The notes below the pieces were generated by a model that ran no database searches, had not been told where the DNA came from, and was given only the letters and a program-made list of their open reading frames with translations. From Bradyrhizobium centrolobii (GTDB taxonomy: Bacteria; Pseudomonadota; Alphaproteobacteria; Rhizobiales; Xanthobacteraceae), in the NCBI RefSeq assembly GCF_001641635.1, contig NZ_LUUB01000092.1, forward strand, positions 1-56,009: a DNA stretch of 56,009 nucleotides, in the 5' to 3' direction. The translations under genes were made by a program, and so were the position numbers. Shown here piece after piece: positions 6,856 to 15,026 of the stretch (within the stretch, counting starts at the first letter, position 1; the number at the start of each line of letters is the position of its first letter).

Positions 6856-8235
6856 ATGAATGTCGCTCTGAAACCGGTCAAACATTCCGCACCAGGACCT
6901 TATCTTGGGTTTGGCCTGCAGCCTGTACGCATGTGCAGGCATCTTTTGCTTTGTCCACCCGGCGCTCAAGTGTCGCTTGAGCTGCTTGACGACGTTGCGG
7001 TGCATCATCCCGACGGCTCGGTGGATGTAGAGCAGACGAAAAGCGCGACCCGGAAAAATCCTGTATCGGACTGGTCGATAGAACTCTGGAAGACCTTTTC
7101 CAACTGGGCGGATGCACTTGCGGCTGGCAGGCTTCCTGCGAACAAGACGCGCTTCACTCTGTATGTCACTCCACAGAGGACCGGAGAGTTTGTTCACGCA
7201 TTGCATTCGGCAACCACCACCGAAGAGATTACCGCTGTCCTCGACAACATAAAAAGCAAGGCGGCGCGGCTGAAAGCGTCGCGCGAGTGCGACACGTATC
7301 TCAATAATTTCCTGGACGCTCCGCCGGAGCACCAGCAGACAATTGTCTCGAATTTCAGCTTCATCTCGGATACCGATGATCCAGTCGCGGAAATTTGCGC
7401 TCTTATTGCAGCCACGGTAAATCCGGCTCTGTGGGACGACATCTGTGCTTATGGCATCGGTTTAGCTAAGGAGCGAGCGGATCGGAGGATTCGCGACAAG
7501 CGTGAGCCAATCCTCGACGGTGATCAGTTCAAGAATGATTTTCGTCTGTTTGTTCAAAAGACCAATACTCCCGCGCTCTTGACATCATTCACCACCGCTC
7601 CAGCACCCGCCGAGCTGAAGGCTCTCATAGAGTCGCGTCCCGTTTTCATCCAGCAACTGGAACTAATCGGTGTGGAAACGCCAGAAATGGTGAGAGCGGT
7701 TAGCGATTATCTTCGCACCTCCGCTGATAAAACAACTTGGGCAGAAGCCGGTCTTATTTTCGAAGAGAATCTCTCTGACTGGGATGACTTCCTGATCGCA
7801 CGCCATGGGTCGATTGCAGGTGAGGTAGCTGATCTTCACGGCGAAAAAGATGTCAAGGTTCGCGGACGCTTGCTCTATCGGCAGTGCGCGAGGATCGAAG
7901 CGACCCTCGACGCCCGCAGTGTCCCAAGTCACTTTGTGCATGGATCGTTCAATGACCTTGCCAACCTATTGAGGCTCGGATGGCACCCGGATTATGCGGC
8001 CTTACTTGGCGACACGGGTCATGAAGAGACCGCTTTCAGAATTAGAAGTTATTCAGAATCCCGCGCTTGGCGCGTATCTTCTTTGGCGCTTCGGTATAGG
8101 CTACCAATCGAACGACGGGCGCCAGGCTCCCTTCCATCTTTTTTTCCTCGTCCTGCCGCTTGTATTGCACCGGCACACGCTCAGCAAAATCTCATCAACG
8201 CAGCGTGCATCCGGACTGGCGTTATTCGCCGCTAA
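6856..8235 (+). CDS. ABC-3C effector with PD-(D/E)XK-like nuclease N-terminus
   Basis: First gene of the three-component locus. The N-terminal 150 residues have the shape of the DUF4297/Cap4-type effector domain: 'APGPYLGFGLQ', then 'SLELLDDVAV' (Asp45/46) and 'VDVEQTKSA' (Glu59-Gln60-x-Lys62), which together fit a PD-(D/E)XK nuclease core of the QxK variety. 'ELWKTFSNWADAL' follows, as in the family. The remainder, to about residue 390 ('LLRLGWHPDYAALL'), should be the ABC-3C C-terminal domain. As sequenced the frame continues about 72 residues beyond the start of the next gene (8021) in low-complexity-looking sequence, so a late frameshift is possible. ATG 6856 has only a weak ribosome site. 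Confidence 0.65.
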   Translation: MNVALKPVKHSAPGPYLGFGLQPVRMCRHLLLCPPGAQVSLELLDDVAVHHPDGSVDVEQTKSATRKNPVSDWSIELWKTFSNWADALAAGRLPANKTRFTLYVTPQRTGEFVHALHSATTTEEITAVLDNIKSKAARLKASRECDTYLNNFLDAPPEHQQTIVSNFSFISDTDDPVAEICALIAATVNPALWDDICAYGIGLAKERADRRIRDKREPILDGDQFKNDFRLFVQKTNTPALLTSFTTAPAPAELKALIESRPVFIQQLELIGVETPEMVRAVSDYLRTSADKTTWAEAGLIFEENLSDWDDFLIARHGSIAGEVADLHGEKDVKVRGRLLYRQCARIEATLDARSVPSHFVHGSFNDLANLLRLGWHPDYAALLGDTGHEETAFRIRSYSESRAWRVSSLALRYRLPIERRAPGSLPSFFPRPAACIAPAHAQQNLINAACIRTGVIRR

Positions 8236-8515
8236 GCTGGCCGAAGAGCGTGAAAATCTGATGGCAATACATAATCGTACACTCTTGTTGCGCCGGCTAA
8301 GCTTGCAATCCCTCGCCATGGGCACGGAGCACCGCTTGCTCTCGATCAACACCAGCAACGCGACCGTGCGCGCTAACACTGCGGATGAACAGTTTCGCCT
8401 CCCGACATTACCCGACCGCATCACGCCACTCGCCCGCGCTCCCGAGAAGCTCGGCTATTGGTGCTCACAATTTTCGCTGCACCAGATCGCCACTACGCTA
8501 ATGGTAGACTTTTAA
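8021..8515 (+). CDS. ABC-3C middle component
   Basis: A 164-aa protein whose opening 'RPLSELEVIQNPALGAYLLWRFGIGYQ' is typical of the small middle component of ABC-three-component systems. The rest is mainly helical. In the published model this component couples the ATPase to the effector. ATG 8021 was chosen over an upstream in-frame ATG at 7994 because the family pattern begins there. It has no good ribosome site of its own, so translational coupling to the effector is likely. Its stop overlaps the ATPase start (TAATG at 8513-8517). Confidence 0.7.
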   Translation: MKRPLSELEVIQNPALGAYLLWRFGIGYQSNDGRQAPFHLFFLVLPLVLHRHTLSKISSTQRASGLALFAAKLAEERENLMAIHNRTLLLRRLSLQSLAMGTEHRLLSINTSNATVRANTADEQFRLPTLPDRITPLARAPEKLGYWCSQFSLHQIATTLMVDF

Positions 8516-10491
8516 TGTATTTCCAATTGAGCAAACTCATCCTTTGGCCTCGCCTGGATGCTGAACCCCGGGTCGTCGATTTTGATCTCGGCGTCGTCAA
8601 CGTCATTAGCGGCGCTTCAAAGACGGGTAAGTCCGCCGTCATCCCCATCATCGATTATTGCCTTGGCTCGGAAAAATGCACAGTGCCGGTCGGCGTTATT
8701 CGCGAAAACTGCACATGGTTCGGCATCGTCATCAATACAATTGAGGGGCAGAAACTTCTGGCCCGGCGAGCACCCGGGGATCAGCAAAGCACGGGTGATA
8801 TGTATTTCCTCGAGGGGCCGAACGTCGATGTACCCCGTCGCATCGAGGGGAAGAACCATAACCTCGACAGTGTGAAGGCCTCGCTGAACCGACTGGCCGG
8901 TCTGACGAACCTCGGCTTCGATCCATCGTCGGAAGACGGTTTCAAGTCGAGGCCCAGCTTCCGCGATCTGATGGCCTTCACTTTTCAGCCTCAGAATATC
9001 GTCGCAAATCCAGACGTGATGTTTTTCAAGGCCGACACAAACGAACATCGGGAGAAGCTCAAGACCATTTTTCCTTATGTCTTGAACGCGGTAACCGCCG
9101 AAGTTCTGCAAGCGCGATTCGAGCTCGACCAGGTGAATCGCACCCTGCGCCGGAAGGAAAGCGAACTGCGCGCTCTTGTAGCCGCGAACACGGCTTGGCA
9201 GGCCGAGGCGCAAGCATGGATCCGCCAAGCGATCGAGCTGGGAGTTCTCGACGCGAGTCGCGTACTGCCCGCCGAATGGTCTGATGTTCTTGACCTGCTC
9301 CGTGAAATTGCAAAATCGAAGGGATCGAATGCTCGACCTTCGTTGCGCGGACTTGATACGACCCTTGGACGGCTTGACGACCTCAGGACGCAGGAGACCG
9401 CCCAAGCTGCGGCGCTCGCCGAACATCGGCAGCGGCTGAACGAATTGCGTCGGCTCCGAGAAAGCGCAGACGCATTTGGATCATCTATTCATATTCAGCG
9501 TGACAGGCTTGCTCTTGCCAAATGGCTTAAGGAACTGACGGTGGCCACTCCGTCCGAGAGTCTCGTAGCCGTGGGACGTGGTGGCCGAGACGAATTGCTT
9601 TTGCTGTGTGATAATCTGGAGGAAATCGAAGTCAAGCTTCGGGCGCAGCCGACCTTGTCTGACACGCTCGACAAAGAAACGCATCGCGTCCGAGTGGCAA
9701 CAGAAGAAGCCCTTAATGCTCTCAACGAGACCCGGGCGGAGATTGCAAACCTCGAACGCCGCTCCGAGGCCGCGCAAGTTGCGGCTGATCATTTCGACCG
9801 GACGGAGAGGTTCCTCGGGCGCGTGGAGCAGGCCCTCGTGCTCTATGACCGTGCGGATCAGTCGTCCACCCTGCGAGATGAAATTGCCAAACTACGGGCT
9901 CGCGCGGACGAGTTACAGCGGACCATCTCAGAGGCCGGCGTTCAGCGGAAACTGCGAAATGCCACTGCGCGTGTCGAAAGTGCGGTCAACCGCTTCGTTC
10001 CTCAACTCGACGCTGAGTGGAAGGACGCGCCCGTGCAGCTTGCGATCGACGATCTGACGATCAAGGTCGTTCGCGGAACACGCAGCGACTTCCTTTGGGA
10101 GATCGGTAGCGGCGCCAATTGGCTTGCTTATCATATTGCAACGACCCTCGCGCTGCAGGAGTTCTTCCTATCGGAGACCAATCACTGCGTGCCCTATCTC
10201 CTCGTCTACGACCAGCCCAGTCAAGTCTACTTCCCAAAGCGTGCTGCCATCCGGGATGACGACCAGAACATCGACCCACAATTTCGCGATGAAGAGGACA
10301 TCCAAGCGGTGCGCAAGGTTTTTGCCCTCCTAGGACAGCAAGCCGTCGCGCATAAGGGGCGCTTGCAGATCATTATTCTCGATCATGCAGGCGAGGACGT
10401 TTGGGGTAGCCTACCAGGCGTGCGGCTGATCGAGGAATGGCGCGGACCCTACGCGCTCGTGCCGCGTGAATGGTACCAGCCGCAAGGATGA
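8515..10491 (+). CDS. DUF3732-type SMC/RecN-like ABC ATPase of an ABC-3C system
   Basis: A 658-aa SMC-like ATPase. Walker A 'GASKTGKS' is at residues 33-40 in the DUF3732-style context 'VNVISGASKTGKSAVIPII'. Long coiled-coil arms follow (about 210-480; Leu/Glu/Arg-rich heptads). The C-terminal half has an ABC signature-like 'SGANWLAYH' near residue 532, Walker B 'YLLVYDQPSQ' (Asp566) and H-loop 'IILDHA' (His624). The usual catalytic Glu after Walker B is Gln567; to my recollection this is normal for DUF3732. In the ABC-3C model the ATPase senses invader DNA or its processing and licenses the effector. Start ATG 8515 overlaps the preceding stop. Confidence 0.85.
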   Translation: MYFQLSKLILWPRLDAEPRVVDFDLGVVNVISGASKTGKSAVIPIIDYCLGSEKCTVPVGVIRENCTWFGIVINTIEGQKLLARRAPGDQQSTGDMYFLEGPNVDVPRRIEGKNHNLDSVKASLNRLAGLTNLGFDPSSEDGFKSRPSFRDLMAFTFQPQNIVANPDVMFFKADTNEHREKLKTIFPYVLNAVTAEVLQARFELDQVNRTLRRKESELRALVAANTAWQAEAQAWIRQAIELGVLDASRVLPAEWSDVLDLLREIAKSKGSNARPSLRGLDTTLGRLDDLRTQETAQAAALAEHRQRLNELRRLRESADAFGSSIHIQRDRLALAKWLKELTVATPSESLVAVGRGGRDELLLLCDNLEEIEVKLRAQPTLSDTLDKETHRVRVATEEALNALNETRAEIANLERRSEAAQVAADHFDRTERFLGRVEQALVLYDRADQSSTLRDEIAKLRARADELQRTISEAGVQRKLRNATARVESAVNRFVPQLDAEWKDAPVQLAIDDLTIKVVRGTRSDFLWEIGSGANWLAYHIATTLALQEFFLSETNHCVPYLLVYDQPSQVYFPKRAAIRDDDQNIDPQFRDEEDIQAVRKVFALLGQQAVAHKGRLQIIILDHAGEDVWGSLPGVRLIEEWRGPYALVPREWYQPQG

Positions 10492-10726
10492 TAAGGGCGA
10501 CCACGTAGGCGCATGGGATCTTCAAGGATGGTCAGATTGCCGATCCGCAAAATGCGATCATGTATGTTGTCTTTAAAATTGTAGAAGGAGGCTCATTCTA
10601 TCTCTAGGAGCAGCGCTCGTGGGGTACAGATTGGGTACAGAATGAACGTGAACAAAAGAAGAAAAGCGTACCCAAGCGAAGGGCAAAAATACCAGTAAAA
10701 TCAACAAATTATAGGCGGGGATTCTA
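10492..10726. other. Right terminal segment of island A, noncoding
   Basis: About 235 bases between the ATPase stop and the second att copy. The subterminal repeat sits at 10622-10640. No gene is supported. An antisense frame across this stretch and the att copy is an artefact of the tRNA sequence. Confidence 0.55.
10622..10640. repeat. Island A subterminal repeat, right copy
   Basis: GGGTACAGATTGGGTACAG, the same as 6449-6468 apart from one G, in the same orientation. It lies just inside the second tRNA-Pro fragment. Confidence 0.6.
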
Positions 10727-10771
10727 GTTCGGGACGCAGGGGTCGCCGTTCGAATCCTGCCACTCCGACCA
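10727..10771 (+). repeat. tRNA-Pro 3'-half copy 2 (att site)
   Basis: A 45-base near copy of tRNA-Pro bases 6344-6389. It differs only in the T-arm, where AGG of the original reads C plus G. It includes the CCA end. It marks the junction between island A and island B and cannot form a functional tRNA. Confidence 0.85.
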
Positions 10772-10814
10772 GAAATCATTAGGTTTTTTCTTCTGATCGT
10801 TGGTCGATCCCGAG

Positions 10815-10999
10815 TCAACCACCGAAACGTGCCGGCCCTTTTTGGCCGATAGCTGTTGCTGCCCCTTGCAGATAGTCAGGGCGGCGGTGCCCGTAAGTGT
10901 CCTGCAGGACCTCTGGCGACATACTCAGGAACCCGACTGCCTCCCAGATGGGCACGCCACGCTGCATCAGCCACGTTGCTGTGGTGTGCCGGAGGCAGG
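10815..10999 (-). pseudogene. Tyrosine recombinase (phage-type integrase) C-terminal remnant
   Basis: The leftward frame ending at 10815 gives 'LRHTTATWLMQRGVPIWEA', 'FLSMSPEVLQDTYGHRRPDY' and a short tail. This is the C-terminal catalytic end of an integrase: the HxxR box (here LRHT), the GH of 'YGH', and a downstream Tyr in 'RRPDY'. Homology stops abruptly at about base 11000, exactly where a tRNA-3'-end-like repeat begins. The N-terminal two thirds, including the first catalytic Arg, are missing. The remaining upstream frame to 11195 is antisense to the SDR gene and not integrase-like. It cannot be active. Confidence 0.8.
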
Positions 11000-11022
11000 T
11001 TCGAGCCCTGGTGCGCCCACCA
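11000..11022 (+). repeat. 23-bp tRNA-3'-end repeat, left copy
   Basis: An exact 23-base match to 17827-17849. It can be read as T-loop TTCGAGC, T-stem CCTGG, acceptor strand TGCGCCC, discriminator A and CCA. The parent tRNA (acceptor 5' GGGCGC-type) is not in the window. It abuts the truncated integrase on one side and the sugar operon on the other. Confidence 0.85.
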
Positions 11023-11035
11023 TCCTCAAAGCATC

Positions 11036-11794
11036 TCACACCCAGCCGCCATCGACGATGTAGTGCTGAGCGGTGCAGGCGGAAGCCTCGTCGGAGGCGA
11101 GGAAGACGGTGAACTTCGCGACCTCGTCGGGCACGAGCTTGCGCTTCAGGCATTGCCGCTGCATCAGCTCGACCTCCCCCTGCGGCGTCATCCATTTCTC
11201 GAGCTGGCGCTCAGTCATGATCCAGCCCGGCGCTATCGCGTTCACGCGGATATTGTAGGGACCGTAATCGCGCGCGAGAGAGCGTGTGAGACCGATCACG
11301 CCTGATTTGCTGGCGGTGTAGGCGGCCATGCCGCCTTGTCCGGCGATCCACGACACCGAGCCGAAATTGATGATGACGCCGGCATTCGCCGCCTTCATGT
11401 CCGGCAACGCGGCTTGCGCAGCAAAGAACTGGTGCTTCAGGTTCACCGCGATGCGGTCGTCCCAAGACTCCGGCGTCATCTCCTCGGTGCTGTGCCGTTC
11501 GTCATGCGCGGCATTGTTGATGAGGATGTTGATCGCGCCGTGCGCGTTGCGCGCCTCCGCGACGCCGGCGCGTAACGCGGCGATATCGGTCAGGTCGACG
11601 CGCTGGAAATGCGCGGCGAGGCCTTGATCCGACAGCTCGCGCGCCAGGCGTTGGCCCTCGTCGGCCTTGATGTCGAAGAACACGACATTGGACTTCTGCT
11701 GCGCAAAACGCCGCACGATCGCAGCGCCAATTCCCGATGCACCACCGGTGACGAGAACGACCTTGCCGGCGAGGTCGGAGTAAACGGCGGCCAT
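11036..11794 (-). CDS. Short-chain dehydrogenase/reductase (classical SDR)
   Basis: A 252-aa NAD(P)-dependent oxidoreductase. It has the TGxxxGIG cofactor motif ('VTGGASGIGAAIV', residues 15-27), 'NNAA' near 91, and Ser-Tyr-Lys catalytic residues in 'SVSWIAGQGGMAAYTASKSG'. The C-terminus 'QHYIVDGGWV' is typical. Given its divergent placement next to a sugar ABC transporter and a Gfo/Idh dehydrogenase, it probably oxidises a sugar or polyol; the substrate cannot be named. AGAGG precedes ATG 11794. Confidence 0.85.
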   Translation of the reverse strand: MAAVYSDLAGKVVLVTGGASGIGAAIVRRFAQQKSNVVFFDIKADEGQRLARELSDQGLAAHFQRVDLTDIAALRAGVAEARNAHGAINILINNAAHDERHSTEEMTPESWDDRIAVNLKHQFFAAQAALPDMKAANAGVIINFGSVSWIAGQGGMAAYTASKSGVIGLTRSLARDYGPYNIRVNAIAPGWIMTERQLEKWMTPQGEVELMQRQCLKRKLVPDEVAKFTVFLASDEASACTAQHYIVDGGWV

Positions 11795-11959
11795 GAGTAC
11801 CTCTCGACTTGCGTGCGGGCGGTGCGACGCGCCGCCCGACTCTTCCGCAGACCTTAGCTACTCCCCGGGTGAGGTGCATAGATCAGAATTTTAGTTGCGT
11901 ACCTCAAAAATTGAAGGCAGGATTGCAGCCAAAAAATAGAAGCCGGTTGGGAGGATGTG
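11795..11959. promoter_or_regulatory. Divergent control region of the sugar operon
   Basis: 165 bases between the divergent starts. An inverted repeat TGAGGT ... ACCTCA lies at 11870-11875 and 11901-11906 and could be a site for the LacI-family regulator encoded at the operon end. A GC-rich hairpin (arms CGGGCGG/CCGCCCG, 11816-11838) falls in the leader of the SDR gene. Neither assignment is strong. Confidence 0.35.
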
Positions 11960-13219
11960 ATGAGACTGCTCGGGAAGCTGGGACTCGCCGCTGTCGCATG
12001 CCTGCTTTGGGCCAACGTCGCTGCAGCCGACACGACTGTGAAATGGTTGCACATCGAGGCGAACCCGGCCCAGGTAAAGATCTGGGAGGAGGTCGCGCGC
12101 GTCTATGAGGCGTCGCATCCGGGCGTCAAGGTCGAGATGCAGTTCCTCGAAAACGAGGCCTACAAGGCCAAGCTGCCGACCATCCTGCAATCCAAGGACC
12201 GGCCGAACATCATCTACAGCTGGGCCGGCGGCGTCCTGAAGACGCAGATCGAGGCTGGCGTCCTCGACGACATCACCGATCAGGTGAAGGGTTACAGCGA
12301 CAGCCTCACGCCGGCGGCGCTCGCCGCCTTCACCAGCAACGGCCGCGTCTACGGCCTGCCGATCGCGCTGTCGCAGGTCGGCTTCCTCTGCAACAAGGAG
12401 CTGATGGCCAAGGCGAAGGTCGATCCTGCAGGGATCAAGACCTGGGACGATCTACTCGCCGCGGTGAAGACGCTGAAAGCGGCGGGCGTGACGCCGATCG
12501 TGGTCGGCGGCGCCGACAAATGGCCGCTGCACTTCTACTGGACGCATCTTGCGGTGCGCATAGGCGGCAAGGCGGCGTTCGACGCGGCGCTGCGCGGCGA
12601 TAACGGCGGCTTCGCTGCCGAGACCTTCCAGAAATCCGGCGAGCTGTTCAAGCAGCTCGTTGATCTCCAGCCGTTCCAGAACGGTTTTCTCGGCTTCAAG
12701 AACCCTCAGGCCGTCGGCTATTTCGGCGACGGCAAGGCGGCGATGACGCTCGCGATCAGCACGGTCTATCATTTGCAGCGCGCGCTCGCCGCCGACAAGG
12801 TCGGATTGAGCGAAGACAAGATCTGTTGGTTCGATTTTCCGGTCGTGGCCGGCGGCAAGGGCGCGCCGACCGATACGCTCGGCGGCATCACCGGCTGGCT
12901 GATCACCAAGGGCTCGCCGAAGGAGGCAGTCGATTTCTTAAAGTACTTCGTCTCCAAGGACGTGCAGACGCGGCTTGCGGCGGGCAACTTCATTATCCCG
13001 GTGGTGCAGGGCGCCGACGCTGGCCTCAACAACTCCTTCATGAAGCTGATCGCGGCCAATCTGGCGAAGTCGAACTACCACCAGAACTTCTATGACCAAA
13101 GCCTCGGCCCCTCGGTCGGTCGCGTCGTCAACGACGTCACCGCGGAGATCGCCGGTGGCAGCATGAGCCCGCAGGACGCCGCCAAGGCGATCGAAGCGGC
13201 GTGGAAGCAGGGCAACTGA
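11960..13219 (+). CDS. ABC sugar transporter, periplasmic binding protein (CUT1 type)
   Basis: A 419-aa extracellular solute-binding protein family 1 member. It has a signal peptide (basic 'MRLLGKLG', hydrophobic core, 'AAADT' cleavage region near residues 22-25), then 'VKWLHIEANPAQVKIWEEVA', 'YEASHPGVKVEM' and 'IYSWAGGVLKTQIEAGVLDDI'. ATG 11960 is preferred over the adjacent GTG 11957 because GGGAGG lies 5 nt before it. It captures an oligosaccharide, monosaccharide or polyol for the two permeases directly downstream; the ligand is unknown. Confidence 0.9.
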   Translation: MRLLGKLGLAAVACLLWANVAAADTTVKWLHIEANPAQVKIWEEVARVYEASHPGVKVEMQFLENEAYKAKLPTILQSKDRPNIIYSWAGGVLKTQIEAGVLDDITDQVKGYSDSLTPAALAAFTSNGRVYGLPIALSQVGFLCNKELMAKAKVDPAGIKTWDDLLAAVKTLKAAGVTPIVVGGADKWPLHFYWTHLAVRIGGKAAFDAALRGDNGGFAAETFQKSGELFKQLVDLQPFQNGFLGFKNPQAVGYFGDGKAAMTLAISTVYHLQRALAADKVGLSEDKICWFDFPVVAGGKGAPTDTLGGITGWLITKGSPKEAVDFLKYFVSKDVQTRLAAGNFIIPVVQGADAGLNNSFMKLIAANLAKSNYHQNFYDQSLGPSVGRVVNDVTAEIAGGSMSPQDAAKAIEAAWKQGN

Positions 13220-13221
13220 CG

Positions 13222-14163
13222 GTGGAACCGCGGATCGCAAGCTCGCCGGCGATGGGCGTTGCGGAGACATCGTTCTCGCCGCTCGCGGTTCGCGGCCCGA
13301 GCTGGGATGGCCGCTTCACGGTCCTGATCCTGTTCTTGCCGCCGGCGTTGCTGCTGTTCACGCTGTTCGTGGTGCTGCCGATCGGTGAGGCCGCCTGGTA
13401 CTCGGCCTTCAACTGGAACGGGTTCGGCAGGCCGGCCAACTGGATTGGCTTCGACAATTACCGCTTTGTATTGGAGACGCGCGCCTTCTGGCTTGCGCTG
13501 CGCAACAACGGTCTGATCATCGCGGTCTCGCTCGCGATCCAGCTGCCGCTTGCGCTGACGCTGGCCTTGATGCTGGCGGAGCGCTTCCGCGGCGCGGTGG
13601 CGCTGCGCATGCTGTTCTTCATGCCCTATATCCTGGCCGAGATCGCGACCGGGCTGATCTTCAGCTTCGTCTATGACGGCGACTACGGTCTCGTCGCCTC
13701 GATCTGGCGCACCTTCGGCGCCGAGCCGCCGCATCTACTGGCCTCGACCGACACGGCGATGCTGGCCGTGCTGATCGTGATCGTCTGGAAGTACTTTGGC
13801 TTCCACATGATGCTGTTCATCGCGGCGCTCCAGGGCCTCGACAAGAGCCTCATCGAGGCCGCGCGCATCGATGGCGCGACGCGGTCGCAAACCCTGCGCC
13901 ACGTCGTCATCCCCTTGCTCTATCCGACGATACGGCTCTCCGTGTTCTTCGCCATCGTCGGCTCGCTGCAGCTGTTCGACCTCGTCATGCCGCTGACGCG
14001 CGGGGGACCTGCGGATTCCTCGAACACGATGGTGAGCTTCCTCTACAACAACGGCATCTCCCGCATGCGGGTCGGCTATGGCAGTGCCATCGGTGTCATT
14101 CTGTTCGCGATATGTGTGACCTTTGCCTTCACGTACAAGCGATGGTTCATGCGCGATGAGTAA
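13222..14163 (+). CDS. ABC sugar permease, MalF type
   Basis: A 313-aa inner-membrane permease with six predicted membrane segments. It carries the cytoplasmic EAA loop 'IEAARIDGATRSQTLRHVVIP' that docks the ATPase. The start is uncertain: GTG 13222, two bases after the upstream stop, or ATG 13252. It overlaps the next permease by 8 bases. The only partners in view are the binding protein and the second permease. No ATP-binding subunit is encoded in the operon. Confidence 0.88.
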   Translation: MEPRIASSPAMGVAETSFSPLAVRGPSWDGRFTVLILFLPPALLLFTLFVVLPIGEAAWYSAFNWNGFGRPANWIGFDNYRFVLETRAFWLALRNNGLIIAVSLAIQLPLALTLALMLAERFRGAVALRMLFFMPYILAEIATGLIFSFVYDGDYGLVASIWRTFGAEPPHLLASTDTAMLAVLIVIVWKYFGFHMMLFIAALQGLDKSLIEAARIDGATRSQTLRHVVIPLLYPTIRLSVFFAIVGSLQLFDLVMPLTRGGPADSSNTMVSFLYNNGISRMRVGYGSAIGVILFAICVTFAFTYKRWFMRDE

Positions 14164-15004
14164 CGCCGAGACCACCCGCACGCCGTTCGATCCCGCCGTA
14201 TTGTTCAAGGCGTCGTTCCTTGCCGTGGTAGCGATCTTCGTGCTGGTGCCGCTGCTCGCGACCTTGCTCGGGGGCTTCAAATCGCTCGGCGAATTGCGCG
14301 TCAATCCGTTCGGCCTGCCGCGTCACTGGGAATGGCAGAATTATGCCGACATCCTGTTCTCCGCGCGCTACTGGCAGCTCCTGCGCAACTCGCTGATCAT
14401 CTCGACGCTCACGGTGACATTGACCCTGATCGTCGCCTCGATGGCGGCGTTCACCTTCGCCCATATCAAGTTCTACGGCAGCTCGATGTTGCTGAGCTAC
14501 CTGACGCTCGGCCTGCTGTTTCCGGCGGCGACCGCGGTGCTGCCGCTGTTCATCAAGGTGCGCGATCTCGGGCTGCTCGATACCTATTTGGGCGTTGCGC
14601 TGCCGCAGGTGGCCTTCAGCCTCGCGATGAGCGTGCTGCTGCTGCGGCGCTTCTTCAAGGACATTCCGTACGAACTGCTCGAGGCTGCGCTGGTCGATGG
14701 CTGCAGCTACATCAAATTCTTCCGCTACGTGACGCTGCCGTTGTCGCGGCCGATCCTCGCGACCGTTGGTACCATCACCTTCGTCAACAGCTGGAACGCC
14801 TACCTGTTGCCGCTGGTGATGCTCAACACCGATGCGCTTTATCCCTGGCCGCTCGGCATCATGGTTTATCAAGGCGAGTATTCGTCCGAGTGGCACCTGA
14901 TCCTGGCCTTCATCACGCTGACCATCCTGCCGACGATCATTCTCTTCCTTCTGGCGCAGAAGCACATCGTCGCCGGCCTCACCGCAGGCGCGGTCAAGGG
15001 ATGA
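14156..15004 (+). CDS. ABC sugar permease, MalG type
   Basis: A 282-aa inner-membrane permease, second half of the transport channel. The EAA loop reads 'LEAALVDGCSYIKFFRYVTLP'. ATG 14156 overlaps the stop of the first permease (ATGAGTAA). The C-terminus 'QKHIVAGLTAGAVKG' is the canonical MalG-type ending. A gene for a MalK/UgpC-like ATPase would normally follow; instead a dehydrogenase gene does, so the system must borrow an ATPase from elsewhere. Confidence 0.9.
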   Translation: MSNAETTRTPFDPAVLFKASFLAVVAIFVLVPLLATLLGGFKSLGELRVNPFGLPRHWEWQNYADILFSARYWQLLRNSLIISTLTVTLTLIVASMAAFTFAHIKFYGSSMLLSYLTLGLLFPAATAVLPLFIKVRDLGLLDTYLGVALPQVAFSLAMSVLLLRRFFKDIPYELLEAALVDGCSYIKFFRYVTLPLSRPILATVGTITFVNSWNAYLLPLVMLNTDALYPWPLGIMVYQGEYSSEWHLILAFITLTILPTIILFLLAQKHIVAGLTAGAVKG

Positions 15005-15026
15005 ACGGTACCTCACGGAGATCACA

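Larger units (their letters stand above)
6390..10771. mobile_element. Genomic island A (tRNA-Pro), carrying an ABC-3C locus
   Basis: The segment between tRNA-Pro and the second copy of its 3' half. It contains one three-gene cargo operon (6856-10491) and no integrase of its own. A 19-20 bp repeat (GGGTACAGATTGGG core) lies just inside each end, at 6449-6468 and 10622-10640. Base composition and codon use look more AT-rich than in the flanks. It probably moved with a neighbouring integrase, of which only a remnant is seen at 10815-10999. Confidence 0.75.

Noticed and set aside
12938..13734. Overlapping leftward frames opposite the ABC transporter genes
   Set aside because: Arg/Gln/His-rich shadows of clear binding-protein and permease genes.
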